A DNA stretch of 64,000 nucleotides from Prorocentrum cordatum (taxonomy: Eukaryota; Sar; Dinophyceae; Prorocentrales; Prorocentraceae), in NCBI GenBank assembly GCA_963575745.1, contig CAUYUJ010012125.1, forward strand, positions 300,464-364,463, in the 5' to 3' direction. The translations under genes were made by a program, and so were the position numbers. The notes under the pieces were generated by a model. It was not told the origin of the DNA. It saw only the letters and a list, made by a program, of their open reading frames with translations, and searched no databases. Numbering within the stretch: position 1 is the first letter of the stretch; every line of letters begins with the position of its first letter. Shown here one piece after another: positions 45,007 through 55,319 of the stretch.

Positions 45007-45275
45007 TCCCCCCTCCTCGCGGGCCTCGCAACGGCATGCGCGAGCACGCGTTGCCAGGGAGAGAGCTGTTCAAGATCGCCCAAACCACCGACCATCCCGA
45101 AGCGCGAAGGATCCAGCAAACGTGCAGGGGAGAGCCACCCCCGTGGGCCAGGGAAGAGGAGCGCCATGATCAGTCGGTCCGCAGACTCCCAACCCGGGGG
45201 AGGGGGCAGGAGCTGGGCCACGAAACCAGCGGTGGAAGTGATGCACACCCGGGCCGCCAGGAACGACACCTGCAT
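44997..45275 (-). CDS. LINE segment, thumb-like region
   Basis: ITSTAGFVAQLLPPPPGW, LIMALLFPGPRGWLSPARLLDPSRFGMVGGLGDLEQLS. This is the hydrophobic block with F-P-G-P-x-x-W that comes between RT palm and zinc motif in the dinoflagellate LINEs I recall. Continues the preceding segment in another frame. Confidence 0.6.
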   Translation of the reverse strand: MQVSFLAARVCITSTAGFVAQLLPPPPGWESADRLIMALLFPGPRGWLSPARLLDPSRFGMVGGLGDLEQLSPWQRVLAHAVARPARRGDCR

Positions 45276-45500
45276 TCACCCGCCCACTCTGCTCCAGGCC
45301 CGAGCCCTGTCGAGTTTCTTCTGGAGCGGTTTGAACCACGACTTGCGGCCGCTCGTCGGGCCCAGCACGAATCCGAGGTACTCCGTGTCAGTAGCGATCC
45401 GCATGGCGGCCCATGCGGTCGCGACTTGGGCAATGGCCGGGAGCGAGTCTTCAAGCCCCCTCTGGAGACAATGGGGCGATTCGAGCGCGTTTTTTTTTGT
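45276..45500 (-). CDS. LINE segment after RT palm
   Basis: Reads NALESPHCLQRGLEDSLP and then TEYLGFVLGPTSGRKSWFKPLQKKLDRARAW, the strand block (K/E-Y-L-G-F-x-x-G-P) and helix that follow the palm in non-LTR RTs. It is the direct continuation of the RT across the insertion. The frame changes at its end. Confidence 0.7.
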   Translation of the reverse strand, partial: TKKNALESPHCLQRGLEDSLPAIAQVATAWAAMRIATDTEYLGFVLGPTSGRKSWFKPLQKKLDRARAWSRVGG

Positions 45501-45619
45501 TCGGCGATGACGGGCGTCATGGGGTGGGGGGCGGCGAAGGGGGGCATGACTTAACGCCCCCCACGCCGGGTGGCTCCGGCACCGCAGCCGCGCCTGCGCG
45601 CGCGATGCGACGAGCGACG

Positions 45620-45626
<7 letters not shown>

Positions 45627-45667
<41 letters not shown>

Positions 45668-45712
45668 CACGACGACGACGATCACGACGACGACGACGAC
45701 GACGGCGACGAC
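45627..45712. repeat. (GAC)n microsatellite
   Basis: About 85 bases of GAC triplets with few interruptions. A second tract, same orientation, lies at 46,876-46,932. Confidence 0.9.
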
Positions 45713-45715
45713 ACA

Positions 45716-45998
45716 ACGCTCGCGTGCACCATAGCGCGCGTGTATACCACAGCGCCTGCGTACACCGCAACAACCGTGTGCAACGCAGCGACTGTGTACA
45801 CCACAATGCTTGCGTACACTAGCAGCGCTGGCGTACAATTGCACACCGCAGCTACCATGTGCAGCACAGCGCCTGTGTACACCACATTGCTTGCGTGCAC
45901 CGCAGCGCCTGTGCATTCCACAGCGCGTGTCTACACCACAGCATCCGCGTGCAACGCAGCGCTGGTGTACACCACAATGTCTGCGTGCATAGGACAGG
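45716..45998. repeat. 18-bp minisatellite, plus orientation
   Basis: About fifteen units such as GTGTACACCACAATGCTT. Eighteen bases keep the frame, giving six-residue repeats in every frame. Confidence 0.9.
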
Positions 45999-46083
45999 TA
46001 GAAGGAGCATGTACGTGAGGCTCTGCTGCGGAAAATTAGAATCCACACCAGGAAATTACGAATAATCAAATGCGACGTTTTTC

Positions 46084-46178
46084 CCTCCTCCCCCGTCCTC
46101 CTCCACCTCCACCTCCACCTCCTCCTCCTCCTCCTCCTCCTCCTCCTCCTCCTCCTCGTCCTCCTCTTCCTCGTCCTC
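46084..46178. repeat. (CCT)n microsatellite
   Basis: CCT/CCA triplets between the two inverted minisatellites. 46,179-46,440 is unique sequence without a gene. Confidence 0.9.
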
Positions 46179-46444
46179 CTCCTTCCCCCTGTCGTGCGCT
46201 TTTGGCGCTACAGCGCACGTGCGCATCTCACCGCGCACCGCAGAATGGTCAATTGAATCGGACGGCCAATTTAGCTGGCCGGAACCTCCTGGGCGCAAAG
46301 GGAGGAGTTACGGTGATGCGGGCGGATTCGGGAAGACACGTAGATTCCAGCGGCGCTCCGTTGTCCATGAGACTGATGTAATATATTGTGTTCAGTGGAA
46401 CCCACAAGCGTTCCATTTTGTCATAAAGATTCGCTATCACATTC

Positions 46445-46690
46445 TATGTACAACAATGGTGTTGTGTTGCACACGGTTGCTGTGGTGCACACAGGCGCCG
46501 TGGTGCACACACGAGCTGCAATGCACGCGGGCATTGTGGTGTATGCAGGTGCTGTGTTGCACACGGCTGATGTGGTGAACGCAAGCGCTGTCGTGTGCGC
46601 AAGAGCTGTGGTGTACATAGGCGGTGATGTACACAGGCGCTGTGGTGCACGCAGGCGCTGTGGTGTACACAGGCGTTGTGGTGCAATCGC
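46445..46690. repeat. 18-bp minisatellite, inverted orientation
   Basis: Units such as GTGTACACAGGCGCTGTG, the reverse complement of the unit at 45,716-45,998. Together with the outer inverted ends this gives the insertion an overall mirror layout. Confidence 0.88.
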
Positions 46691-46874
46691 CACCTACATG
46701 CTGGCGTTACCCGTCCTCCGTCATTCCTGGGCATTCCCAAACGCCGCTGGCGCGAAACGTGACGTCATCGACCCCCTCCATCCAACCCCTAGATGATTGC
46801 CGTCATCGGTCCGGAATAAAAACCAGGCTTCAGCCGCGCCCGCGCGCACAACGATTACGAGCGACAAGCCACGA

Positions 46875-46875
<1 letters not shown>

Positions 46876-46932
<57 letters not shown>
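46876..46932. repeat. (GAC)n microsatellite, second tract
   Basis: Same orientation as the tract at 45,627-45,712, preceded in both cases by an ACGAGCGAC stretch. Confidence 0.88.
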
Positions 46933-46933
<1 letters not shown>

Positions 46934-47106
46934 TGCGTACCAGACTCCTGCGCGGATTCTTACGCGGACACCTACGCGGATCCCAATGCGCACAGCGGCA
47001 GTGCTCGGAACGCACCGGGGGGCAGTGCCCGGAGCGCACTGGAGGGGGGAGCGTTACGTCATAGGGGGGGGGGGGAAGGGCCGGGGGCCACGACGCCCGT
47101 CATGCC

Positions 47107-47874
47107 CTAAGCAATAAAGAAACGGGCTCTCACAGACTTTCCCAAATAGGGGCGCAGCCCGGAGAGACGCGAGCACTCCTCGAACAGCGTCTCCAGCCGC
47201 GGGGCGTCGGCCAGCATATCGCCAGCCACCAACGCCAGGTCGTCCGCGTAGGCCCGGGCCTGGCCGACGAGGAAAGGCGCGCGAGTCGCCGCGGCAGCAG
47301 GTCCACGAACCTGACGAGGAAGTCCAGAAACCCGAGGCCCGAGGTGGGTGAGCAAGTCGAGGACGAAGCCCTGATCGAGCGATGGGACGGCAGACTTGAA
47401 ATCGAAGAAGCTCGCCCCCCGCGCAGACCGGAGCGAGACCTCCATCATCCGCCTTTTAATGTCCAGCACGTTGGCCAGCAGCGAACGGCCGCCAATAAAC
47501 TCACGCCAGAAACGAGAGACCCAGTTCTCAAAGAGAGGTTCGACCCGCAGCCGCACCGCCTGCGAGAGGATCCTGCCATCGAAGCTCGCGACGTTAATCG
47601 GCCTCACGTTCTGCGGATAGCAAAACGCGCCGCGGGTCTCATCCGCGCATTGCCCTCCGGGGCCATCAGGCACAGGAGGGCGCGGTGGAGCACGCCGACC
47701 GCCAATTCCCGCAGCCGCCGGCACGCGGCGGCGGGGATGCCATCGGACCCCGGGACAGAGGACCCAGAGCGTTTGAGGGCGCGTCGCACGCCCCCGCAGG
47801 TGGGCCGCCAGGCAGACGAAGCCGCCGGGGGCAACGGGCCGCGGGCTGCCGGAGGGATGTCTTCCGAGAGCCAC
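47107..47874 (-). CDS. LINE reverse transcriptase, palm with YADD
   Basis: From residue about 90: VRPINVASFDGRILSQAV (RT2), WREFIGGRSLLANVLDI, ASFFDFKSAVPSLDQGFV (motif A with the catalytic Asp; usually AFPS), and ARAYADDLALVAGD (motif C; YADD codons at 47,239-47,250). A stretch between motif A and C seems shortened: motif B is not clear, so internal deletion or another frame is likely. It ends at FFIA followed by a stop exactly where the 1.6-kb insertion begins. Confidence 0.8.
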   Translation of the reverse strand: MALGRHPSGSPRPVAPGGFVCLAAHLRGRATRPQTLWVLCPGVRWHPRRRVPAAAGIGGRRAPPRPPVPDGPGGQCADETRGAFCYPQNVRPINVASFDGRILSQAVRLRVEPLFENWVSRFWREFIGGRSLLANVLDIKRRMMEVSLRSARGASFFDFKSAVPSLDQGFVLDLLTHLGPRVSGLPRQVRGPAAAATRAPFLVGQARAYADDLALVAGDMLADAPRLETLFEECSRLSGLRPYLGKSVRARFFIA

Positions 47875-48266
47875 TGCTGGCGCAGCGCCTCATCAGTCGG
47901 CCCGCGCGTGAAGACCCTCTCCCAGTGCCCGCGCAAGACCCTGGCGATGTCCTCGGGTGAGATTATTCCCCCGACCAGGGGAAAGGCGGGCCAGCGGGCG
48001 AAAGTTGCGGGCACGGGCGAAGGAGGCCTCAGCCTCGTCCAAGCCTGGCGCCTCCTCGCGGAGCTGGGTGAGCTCCCGAATGGCACGCTCCCGCGCGAGC
48101 TCCAAGGCGCGCGACCGAACCGAAGCGAGGCCTTCACCTTCCGCGAGGTCCGGCGCGCAAGGGCTCCGCACCATATTGCCCAGAACAGGGTAGCGCCCCA
48201 AAGCCCTCGAAACGGCCGCGAGGGACTGCGTTTCGACCGCCCGCGCGAACGACATTGTGGCGCCAA
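47604..48266 (-). CDS. LINE linker and start of RT
   Basis: Reads GGIISPEDIARVLRGHWERVF and then KRSGSSVPGSDGIPAAACRRL, the G-P/S-D-G-I/F-P block that opens non-LTR RTs (RT1), and AVGVLHRALLCLM. It overlaps the next RT segment in another frame; the first 60 residues are doubtful. Confidence 0.6.
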   Translation of the reverse strand: MAPQCRSRGRSKRSPSRPFRGLWGATLFWAIWCGALARRTSRKVKASLRFGRAPWSSRGSVPFGSSPSSARRRQAWTRLRPPSPVPATFARWPAFPLVGGIISPEDIARVLRGHWERVFTRGPTDEALRQQWLSEDIPPAARGPLPPAASSAWRPTCGGVRRALKRSGSSVPGSDGIPAAACRRLRELAVGVLHRALLCLMAPEGNARMRPAARFAIRRT

Positions 48267-48795
48267 GCCGATCCTCCGTAGACTGTAGATTCAGCCGTGT
48301 CTCGGGGGTGCTCCTGCCCCATCGTCCTAGAGACCTCCTGGATGGCCTGCTTCAGCAAAGCTAGCTCGTGAAAGGAGTCAGCGGGCTGCCGGTCGCCCTG
48401 CAGCTCCAAGAATCTCGCCGACACCCGAGGGGACCAGCCAGGACGTGAGATCGTGCTTGTCGGAATTGGCCGCAATTCGGAGGATCTGGAGATCCGCGCG
48501 CGGCGCCCCATAAAGACTGGGCGGTGGTTGGAGAGCTCGACAACCCAGTCTCCAACTCGGACGAAGATCTCCCTATCAAGCAAGTCCGCCCCCTCGAAAT
48601 TGGCGTGAAACCCGTCGAGCCGAGAGCGTGCCTGAGCGGAGCTATGAGTCATCGCCCGCTGGTGTAGCTCCGCATAACCAGGGAGCATGCCGATCCAATA
48701 GAGCTCTTCGAAACGATCGCGGCGCCCCGCGCAGGCGCCGCCCCGCAGGACACCCGGTCGTCTGAGGCTGCCACCCAGTTGAAGTCGCCTCCTCT

Positions 48796-48835
<40 letters not shown>

Positions 48836-48907
48836 AAGAGGCCCCTGCGGGTCGAAGGGCGCGGGCGACTCCCACCCTGACAAGGCGACACTGGACAGCA
48901 GGGCCAA
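48134..48907 (-). CDS. LINE endonuclease C-terminal part and linker
   Basis: After the Ser/Leu run produced by the microsatellite, the frame reads ARSRLDGFHANFEGADLL and VVELSNHRPVFMG. The S-N-H is the last catalytic block of EEP nucleases (S-D-H). A helix-rich linker follows (RFLELQGDRQPADSFHELALLKQAIQEVSRTMG). The frame then drifts and the linker goes on in the ORF at 47,604-48,266. Confidence 0.65.
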
Positions 48908-49628
48908 GCGCAGCCTGATGCTCGGGGGCGCTGTCCGCGTGGAAGATGTCGCCGCGGGTGCCCGTGGGGAAATACACGACGACCAAATCTAGGGAGCCCG
49001 AGGGCCCGTCCAGACGCAGGGCCCCAGCGCGTCCGCGACGAAGGGTGATCCAGCGGCGCCGATAAAGATGTTTCAAGAAGCCGTCGGCGACCATCATCCC
49101 GACCCCGCCCCGATGAGAGGTCTTTGGCGACCACCAGGCCTGAGCGCCACGAGAGGGCTCGGCCAATGCGAGGCTGTCCGTCGTGCCGTGGGTTTCCGTG
49201 AGCAGCACGATGTCAAGCTGCTTGCGAAACTGGCTGGGGTGGCGCCACTTCTGCCCATGCCTGACGACACTCGCAGCGAAGAGGGCCTGTGTTTTCCACA
49301 TGGACACCTTGAAGTCGCCCCGATAGAGGCGGCAGGGAAGAGGCGTAACCGTCAGCGCCGGTGGCACCACAGCAGCGCGCGGGGCGCCGCCACCAGCCTG
49401 CGTGAACGTTGATGGCCAAGTGCCCAACGCTTGGCGAATACGACCGCGCTGGAGGAGCGGCACAGGGGTTTCGTTGTCCATGCGCGCGAGGATTGCAAAC
49501 TCGTCCCTCGAGGGGGACAGAAGAAGAGGAGGGGGAGCAACGCGGCGATGGTCATCATCGCCAGCAGCAGGAAGTTCAGCAGGCCGAAGCACATGATCTC
49601 CCACACCAGCCGAGGCCTCAGGCCACAA
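48642..49628 (-). CDS. LINE endonuclease (EEP), N-terminal part
   Basis: Apurinic-endonuclease-like fold: FKVSMWKTQALFA (first strand), DIVLLTETHGTTDS with the metal-binding Glu, SHRGGVGMMV, and DLVVVYFPTGTRG. It would nick target DNA to prime reverse transcription. A (GA)n microsatellite interrupts the gene. The next motif, GGDFNWVAASDDRVS, is found in another frame immediately beyond it (about 48,740-48,790). The last 60 residues of this frame are shadow. Start unclear; the first 60 residues are probably upstream linker. Confidence 0.72.
48799..48843. repeat. (GA)n microsatellite inside the endonuclease
   Basis: About 45 bases of GA with two A insertions, lying directly before the GDFN catalytic block. 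Confidence 0.9.
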
Positions 49629-49629
49629 G

Positions 49630-49764
49630 TCTTCCTCTTGGTTGTATTACTCGTAATAAAACTATTACGATTACTAAGTTTAGTCGTAGAATTATTACTA
49701 GTTGTAGTACTATTATTAGTGCTGCTTTAAGTATTAGTATTCTTATTATCAGTATTACTATTCT

Positions 49765-49802
<38 letters not shown>

Positions 49803-50150
49803 TTAAAAGTATTATTATGATTAGTAGTAGTAGTATCATTATTATTAGTAGTAGTGGTGGTAGTAGTAGTAGTAGTAGAAGTAGAAGTAGACGTATAAGT
49901 AGAAGTAGAAGTAGAAGTAGAAGTAGTAGTAGTAGTAGTAGCAGCAGCATTGGTTTTACTATCATCATGTACGCGAGTTTCTACATTATTGCTACTCCTC
50001 CTCCTCCTAATCATCCGGTGTATCCTCTTCCTACTCCTCTTAATCCTCCTCATCATCATCATCCTCATATTAATTATCATTATCTTCCTCCTCCTCCTCC
50101 TCCTTCTCCTCCTCCTCCTCCCCCTCTTCCTCCTCCATTCCTTTAACTTA
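49630..50150. repeat. AT-rich trinucleotide tracts (TAC/TAG/TTA) then CTC/CAT tracts
   Basis: ACTACTACT and AGTAGTAGT runs at about 49,760-49,800 and 49,825-49,945; CCTCCTCAT and CCTCCTTCT runs at about 49,995-50,140. Frames through them are low complexity. Nothing else is seen here or in 50,151-50,290. Confidence 0.88.
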
Positions 50151-50289
50151 TAAAAGTATCCCGGCAAAGCAACCTAACAGCAATGTGTAGGAGCATATCT
50201 GGAAGCATTCCCCTCAAGATTCAGATGAGAATCCAGTTGTAGAAGTCTGCTGTTCTCGCAGTCGTAGTCGCATTGGCGATGACAGCCGC

Positions 50290-51530
50290 AGTGGCAACGG
50301 CAGTCGCAGTCACAGCCTCAGCCTCAGCCTGCCTCAGCATCAGCCTCAGCCTGCCTCAGCCTCAGCCTGCCTCAGCCTCAGCCTCAGCCTGCTTCAGCCT
50401 CAGCCTCAATCTGCCTTCCGCCTCGGCCTCAGCCTCCGCCTGCCTCAGCCTCAGCCTGCATCAGCCTCAGCCTCAGCCTGCCTCAGCCTCAGCCTCAGCC
50501 TGCCTCAGCCTCAGCCTCAGCCTGCCTCAGCCTCAGCCTTAGCCTGCTTCAGCCTCAGCCTCAGTCTGCCTCAGCCTCGGCCTCAGCCTCAGCCTGCATC
50601 AGCCTCAGCCTCAGCCTCAGCCTCAGCCTCAGCATCAGCCTGCCTCAGCCTCAGCCTCAGCCTGCCTCAGCCTCAGCCTCAGCCTGCTTCAGCCTCAGCC
50701 TCAGTCTGCCTTCAGCCTCGGCCTCAGCCTCAGCCTGCCTCAGCCTCAGCCTGCATCAGCCTCAGCCTCAGCCTCAGCCTGCCTCAGCATCAGCCTGCCT
50801 CAGCCTCAGCCTCAGCCTGCCTCAGCCTCAGCCTCAGCCTGCTTCAGCCTCAGCCTCAGTCTGCCTTCAGCCTCGGCCTCAGCCTCCGCCTGCCTCAGCC
50901 TCAGCCTGCATGAGCCTCAGCCTCAGCCTCAGCCTGCCTCAGCATCAGCCTGCCTCAGCCTCAGCCTCAGCCTGCCTCAGCCTCAGCCTCAGCCTGCTTC
51001 AGCCTCAGCCTCAGTCTGCCTTCAGCCTCGGCCTCAGCCTCAGCCTGCCTCAGCCTCAGCCTGCATCAGCCTCAGCCTCAGCCTCAGCCTGCCTCAGCAT
51101 CAGCCTGCCTCAGCCTCAGCCTCAGCCTGCCTCAGCCTCAGCCTCAGCCTGCTTCAGCCTCAGCCTCAGTCTGCCTTCAGCCTCGGCCTCAGCCTCAGGC
51201 CTGCCTCAGCCTCAGCCTGCATCAGCCTCAGCCTCAGCCTCAGCCTGCCTCAGCATCAGCCTGCCTCAGCCTCAGCCTCAGCCTGCCTCAGCCTCAGCCT
51301 CAGCCTGCTTCAGCCTCAGCCTCAGTCTGCCTTCAGCCTCGGCCTCAGCCTCAGCCTGCCTCAGCCTCAGCCTGCATCAGCCTCAGCCTCAGCCTCAGCC
51401 AGCATCAGCAGCCTCAGCCTCAGCCTGCCTCAGCCTCAGCCTGCAGCCTCAGCCTGCAGATCTCAGAGCCTTCAGCCTCAGCCTGCCTCAGCCTCAGCCT
51501 GCCTCAGCCTCAGCATCAGCCTGCCTCAGC
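50290..51530. repeat. CCTCAG hexanucleotide array, about 1.24 kb
   Basis: CCTCAG and CCTGCCTCAG units in long runs, with a higher-order unit of about 165 bases that repeats several times (CTTCAGCCTCAGCCTCAGTC followed by TGCCTTCAGCCTCGG). All plus frames are open because the period is six, giving Ser/Ala/Leu or Gln/Pro dipeptide repeats; these are not evidence of a protein. Confidence 0.95.
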
Positions 51531-52076
51531 ATTCAAAATGTGGCCCGGGAATGGAGTTCTGGGAACTCGAAGAACAAGAAGTGGCCTACAGTTGGCTCCG
51601 GGCATTCAAAATCATGCCCAGGAATGGAGTTCTGGGAACTCGAAGACCACGAAGTGGCCTACAGTTGGCTCCGGGCATTCAAAATCATGCCCAGGAATGG
51701 AGTTCTGGGAACTCGAAGACCACGAAGTGGCCTACAGTTGGCTCTGGGCATTCAAAATCATGCCCAGGAATGGAGTTCTGGGAACTCGAAGAACACGAAG
51801 TGGCCTACAGTTGGCTCCGAGCATTCAATATCATGCCCAGGAATGGAGTTCTGGGAACTCGAAGACCACGAAGTGCGTTACTGTTGGCAAAAAATCCCCG
51901 GCATCCTCCCCCGGATCGCGCCCAAACCCCCCTGGGGCGTCATGATGCTCTCTTTTGACCTACTAGAAACCTATCAGTCTTTGCTGCTAGGTAAAAAAAC
52001 TCCTCTTTGTCGCGCCCCGAGGCCAGTTTTTACAGCGGGCCAGGCGTTTCGCCTGAGAATTCCTCACAATTTATGA
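50910..52076 (+). other. long open frame through both arrays; protein doubtful
   Basis: 388 codons run through the hexanucleotide array, the 73-bp array and a further 60 non-repetitive codons (QKIPGILPRIAPKPPWGVMM, LETYQSLLLGKKTPLCRAPR). The non-repeat tail shows no family. The openness is explained by the two repeats; expression would need RNA evidence. Confidence 0.25.
51531..51890. repeat. 73-bp tandem array, five copies, open in all three plus frames
   Basis: ATGGAGTTCTGGGAACTCG recurs at 51,551, 51,624, 51,697, 51,770 and 51,843. Because 73 is not a multiple of three, each frame reads successive units in rotating phase and repeats as a 73-residue peptide. No stop occurs in any plus frame across the array. 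Similar peptides appear in predicted dinoflagellate proteins as I recall, so it may be a dispersed family. Confidence 0.92.
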
Positions 52077-52089
52077 CCCCTAAAACTTA

Positions 52090-52670
52090 AACAATGGCAA
52101 CAGTTTCACAGATTGAAAGCGGGTGGTTCTCAACATGTCGCTCTCGCCTTAGCGCCGCGCACATTCGTATTTTTCATTAAAAAATGCAAGAGTTTTACTG
52201 GTTGAGGGCGGGTGTTTTGCAAAATGTGGCTCTCGCCGTCGCGCCGCGCACATTCGTGTCAAAAATGTGCAAGGGCTTCAAGGATTGAGGGCGGGTGGCT
52301 TTCAAAATGTAGCAATTTGCAAGAGCTTCACGGATTCAGGGCGGGTGGTTTTCAAAATGTGGCTCTCCTTTTTGGCGTCGCACACATTCGTTTTAAACAT
52401 ATGCAAGAGTTTGACGAAATGAGCAGGTGGTTTTCAAGATGTGGCTCTCGCCTTTAGCGCCGCGCGCATTCGTTTTAATGATTTGCAGGAGCTTCACGGA
52501 TTGAGGGCGGGTCGTTTTCAAAATGTGGCTCTCGCCTTAGCGCCCCGCGTATTCGCTTTCGTTTTAAAATGCAAGAGTATTACGGATTGAGGGCGGTTCC
52601 TTTTCAAAATGTGGCTCTCACCTTAGCGCCGCGCACATTCGTTTTGAATAGATGAAAGAGTTTCACGGAT
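52090..52670. repeat. 82-89-bp tandem array, six to seven copies
   Basis: CTCTCGCC landmarks at 52,141, 52,230, 52,363 (as CTCTCC), 52,445, 52,529 and 52,615, with one truncated unit near 52,290. Units contain CACGGATTGAGGGCGGGTGG and GCGCCGCGCACATTCG. 52,671-52,990 shows no gene. Confidence 0.88.
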
Positions 52671-52994
52671 TCCCATGATCAACGTACCATCAATGGTGTT
52701 TTGGAAAGATTCAGGATTATGCGGGCGCAACAGTTATGCTGACTCGTGATGTTGAAGTCCCAAAAATGGCGTTCTGGTACGATTCCAGATCGTCAGGACG
52801 CAGCAGTCAGGTTGATCCATGGCGTGGAAATCCCGAGAACAATGTGTTGGCATGCTTCAAGGTATTCAAACGGTTGCCTTCCAACGAGGCAATTCCCTCA
52901 ATGGACATGAACCGCTGTAGGGGCCTATGAAGAGGGAGCTTGGGGGGGAAGGGTTAATTCCAACTTCGTTGATGACTCTTGGGATTACACGGGT

Positions 52995-53340
52995 TCCCCT
53001 CCTCCTCCTCGTCATCATCATCACCATCATCATCATCATTATCATCATCCTCCTCCTCCTCCTCCTCATCATCATCATCATCATCACCATCCTCATCTTC
53101 ATCCTCCTCCTCATGCTCATAGTCATCATCCTCATCCTCATCCTCATTATCATATTCATCCTTATCCTCCTCATCCTCCTGATGCTCCTTCACTCCTTCT
53201 ACCCTGACTTCCTTCCCCTCTTCCCTGCTTCCTTCCCTCCCTTCCCTCCTTACCTCCCTCCCTCCTTCACTCGTTTCCTCTCTCCGTCCTTCCCTCCTTC
53301 CCTCCTTCCCTCCTTCCCTCCTTCCCCCTCCCTCTTTCGC
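52995..53340. repeat. (CAT/CTC)n followed by (CTTCC)n low-complexity tract
   Basis: CATCATCAT and CCTCCTCCT runs to about 53,190, then CCTTCCCTCCTTCC runs to 53,335. Confidence 0.9.
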
Positions 53341-55150
53341 AAGCTAGGCCAGGGACGTAGCGCACTCCGCCATCACGTCCGAAACCGAAGGCCGCCGGGG
53401 GGGGGAGGGCCAATGGGGCGCTGGCGACACGCGAAGCCTCTGAGGTCCGGGCATCGCAAGTTCCCCGTCTCGCGCGGCTCGGTGTCCAGAGGCATTCACA
53501 GATCGATCCATCTCGAGGAAATTTGGGCGTCGCGTGTCATAAATGGGGGGGTGGCGAAGGTGGTCCGGTACCCAAACGGTACCTAAACGAGCCCCCATGG
53601 GCTCCCGAGGGGCCCGAAAAGTGGCACGAAAGGGGACCGTTTCTGACCCCCCTTTATGAGCCCCCCATTGAGCCACGCCCATGAATTGCCGCGGGAACGC
53701 GGTGCCGGGGCTCTTCGCAACGTCAGATCTCAGGGATCTGCTCAGCACCCCCTCCTCCGACTCCGCCTCCTCCGCCCCCGCGTCAGCACAATACGACATC
53801 GTACTCTCCACCCCCTCCCATCCTCCGAACGAATACAAGAATAGGGGACATCAACCTACGCGCTGAAAAGTCAACACAGATTCCGTAGATCTGCTCTGGA
53901 CCCATTCCCTGGCGCGCGGAGAACGCCAGGCATGGGGGTCCTGCTTTAGGGGGCCCACATGGGACGCACACGCCCAACCACGTACACGAATGCGGCCCCC
54001 CAGTCCGCAAGACCAGCCTCGTGATGCGAACACTCGTGCAATGCACACTTTCGAAACCCAAGTGGATTCATGCACATGCACGTCATTGTTTCTCTCCTGA
54101 TACATGTCCCCTCTTGGCACTAGCGTCCCCTCCTGGCCCGACCGCCGCCGCCGCCCCGTCGGCGCCCCCCCCCGCTGCCGCGCCCCGAGACCGTCAGAAT
54201 GGAATCGCCCCTCGGAAGCTGGACGAGCGAGAAAGGGCGGCGACTGGCAAGGAGGAGGCGAAACAGGAGGAAGGGGGACGAGGGGGACACCAAGGAGGAG
54301 GGAGGCAGGGAGGGAGGGAGGGAGGGAAGAGGGAGGAAGAAGGAGGGAGGAGGAAGGAGGGAAGAGGGAGAAGAGAAGAGGGGGCGGGGCCGTGGTGCAC
54401 AGGGGGAAAGAAGCAGCAGGGAGGAGGGCGAATGATGGATGGATGCATGAAGGCGACAGGAAGAACGGGAAGAGCACAGGGAGGAAAAAGGGATAAGTGC
54501 ACAGGGAGGAATGAAAGGAGACGGTAAGGCAGCACACTACAATATTGCAAGCGGCGGTCCTGGCCAAACGTGTTTCCAGCGCCGCTTGGGGATCGCAAGG
54601 GCCCTCTACATCTCCTGAGGGGAGACCTGGAGACCACCAGTGGGCTTCCCTAGAAAAGCTGTGGCCACCTTGGACCAGGGGCGCGCCTGGCAATAAGTCG
54701 CACACGCTGTTTAAACAAATCGGAGCATCGTCATCACAGGCCTGCACTGGCTTCGGCCCTCTGCAGCCGACGGCTCGCTGTCAAAGGCAGTCAACGGCGA
54801 CAGCACAACGGAGAACCGACAGGATCCGACAGAGAAACCGAAAACCAGCAAAAAACACTTGACCGACCGCAGCACAAAAAGACGCAGCGGCGCAGCGACC
54901 GACGGAGCCGAACCGACTGGGTGCTTCCGACTACGAAGCAACAGAACCGACCGAATCCCGTCAGCGCTGCTGGCGGCCGCCAGCGCCGGCGCCGGCGCCG
55001 GCGCCGAGGGGCGGGGAGGGGGGTTCGGGAGGGGGTGCTTCGGGGGGATGGGAGATCCCACGTCTTTCATCGACGGCGCCGAGCGATGGGGGGGGGGCCA
55101 CCCCCTGGCTCGAAACGCGCCGCCGAATGTCCCCGAAACAAGCGCCCGTG
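53341..55150. other. no supported gene; GGGA-rich tract at about 54,240-54,385
   Basis: Mixed GC-rich sequence. Open frames on both strands are short or low complexity (GGAGGGAGGGA tract). A small CG-rich repeat GGCGCCGGCGCC lies near 54,975-55,003. I find nothing else. Confidence 0.6.
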
Positions 55151-55154
55151 AAAC

Positions 55155-55170
55155 GCGCTCTCTCTCTCTC

Positions 55171-55230
<60 letters not shown>

Positions 55231-55246
55231 TTTGTCTCTCTTTTTT

Positions 55247-55319
<73 letters not shown>

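Larger units (their letters stand above)
45506..47106. mobile_element. 1.6-kb insertion in the LINE with inverted ends
   Basis: The RT frame stops at about 47,107 and LINE sequence resumes at about 45,500. The two junctions carry ATGACGGGCGTCATGG (45,507) and, inverted, the same 16 bases with one change (47,088-47,103). Inside are two 18-bp minisatellites in opposite orientation, two (GAC)n tracts in the same orientation and a (CCT)n tract, without coding sequence. It looks like a non-autonomous element or an expanded repeat nest. Target duplications were not identified. Confidence 0.5.
44368..49628 (-). mobile_element. non-LTR retrotransposon (LINE), endonuclease-RT type, interrupted
   Basis: Order on the minus strand: EEP endonuclease (49.63-48.36 kb), linker, RT with YADD (47.9-47.1 kb), then a 1.6-kb insertion, then thumb and C-terminal zinc motif (45.5-44.37 kb). 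Several frame changes show that it is dead. Its ORF1, promoter and poly(A) tail are not seen. Confidence 0.8.

Noticed and set aside
45413-47064. frames with six-residue repeats such as VYTTAP
   Set aside because: Created by the 18-bp minisatellites and GAC tracts inside the insertion in the LINE.
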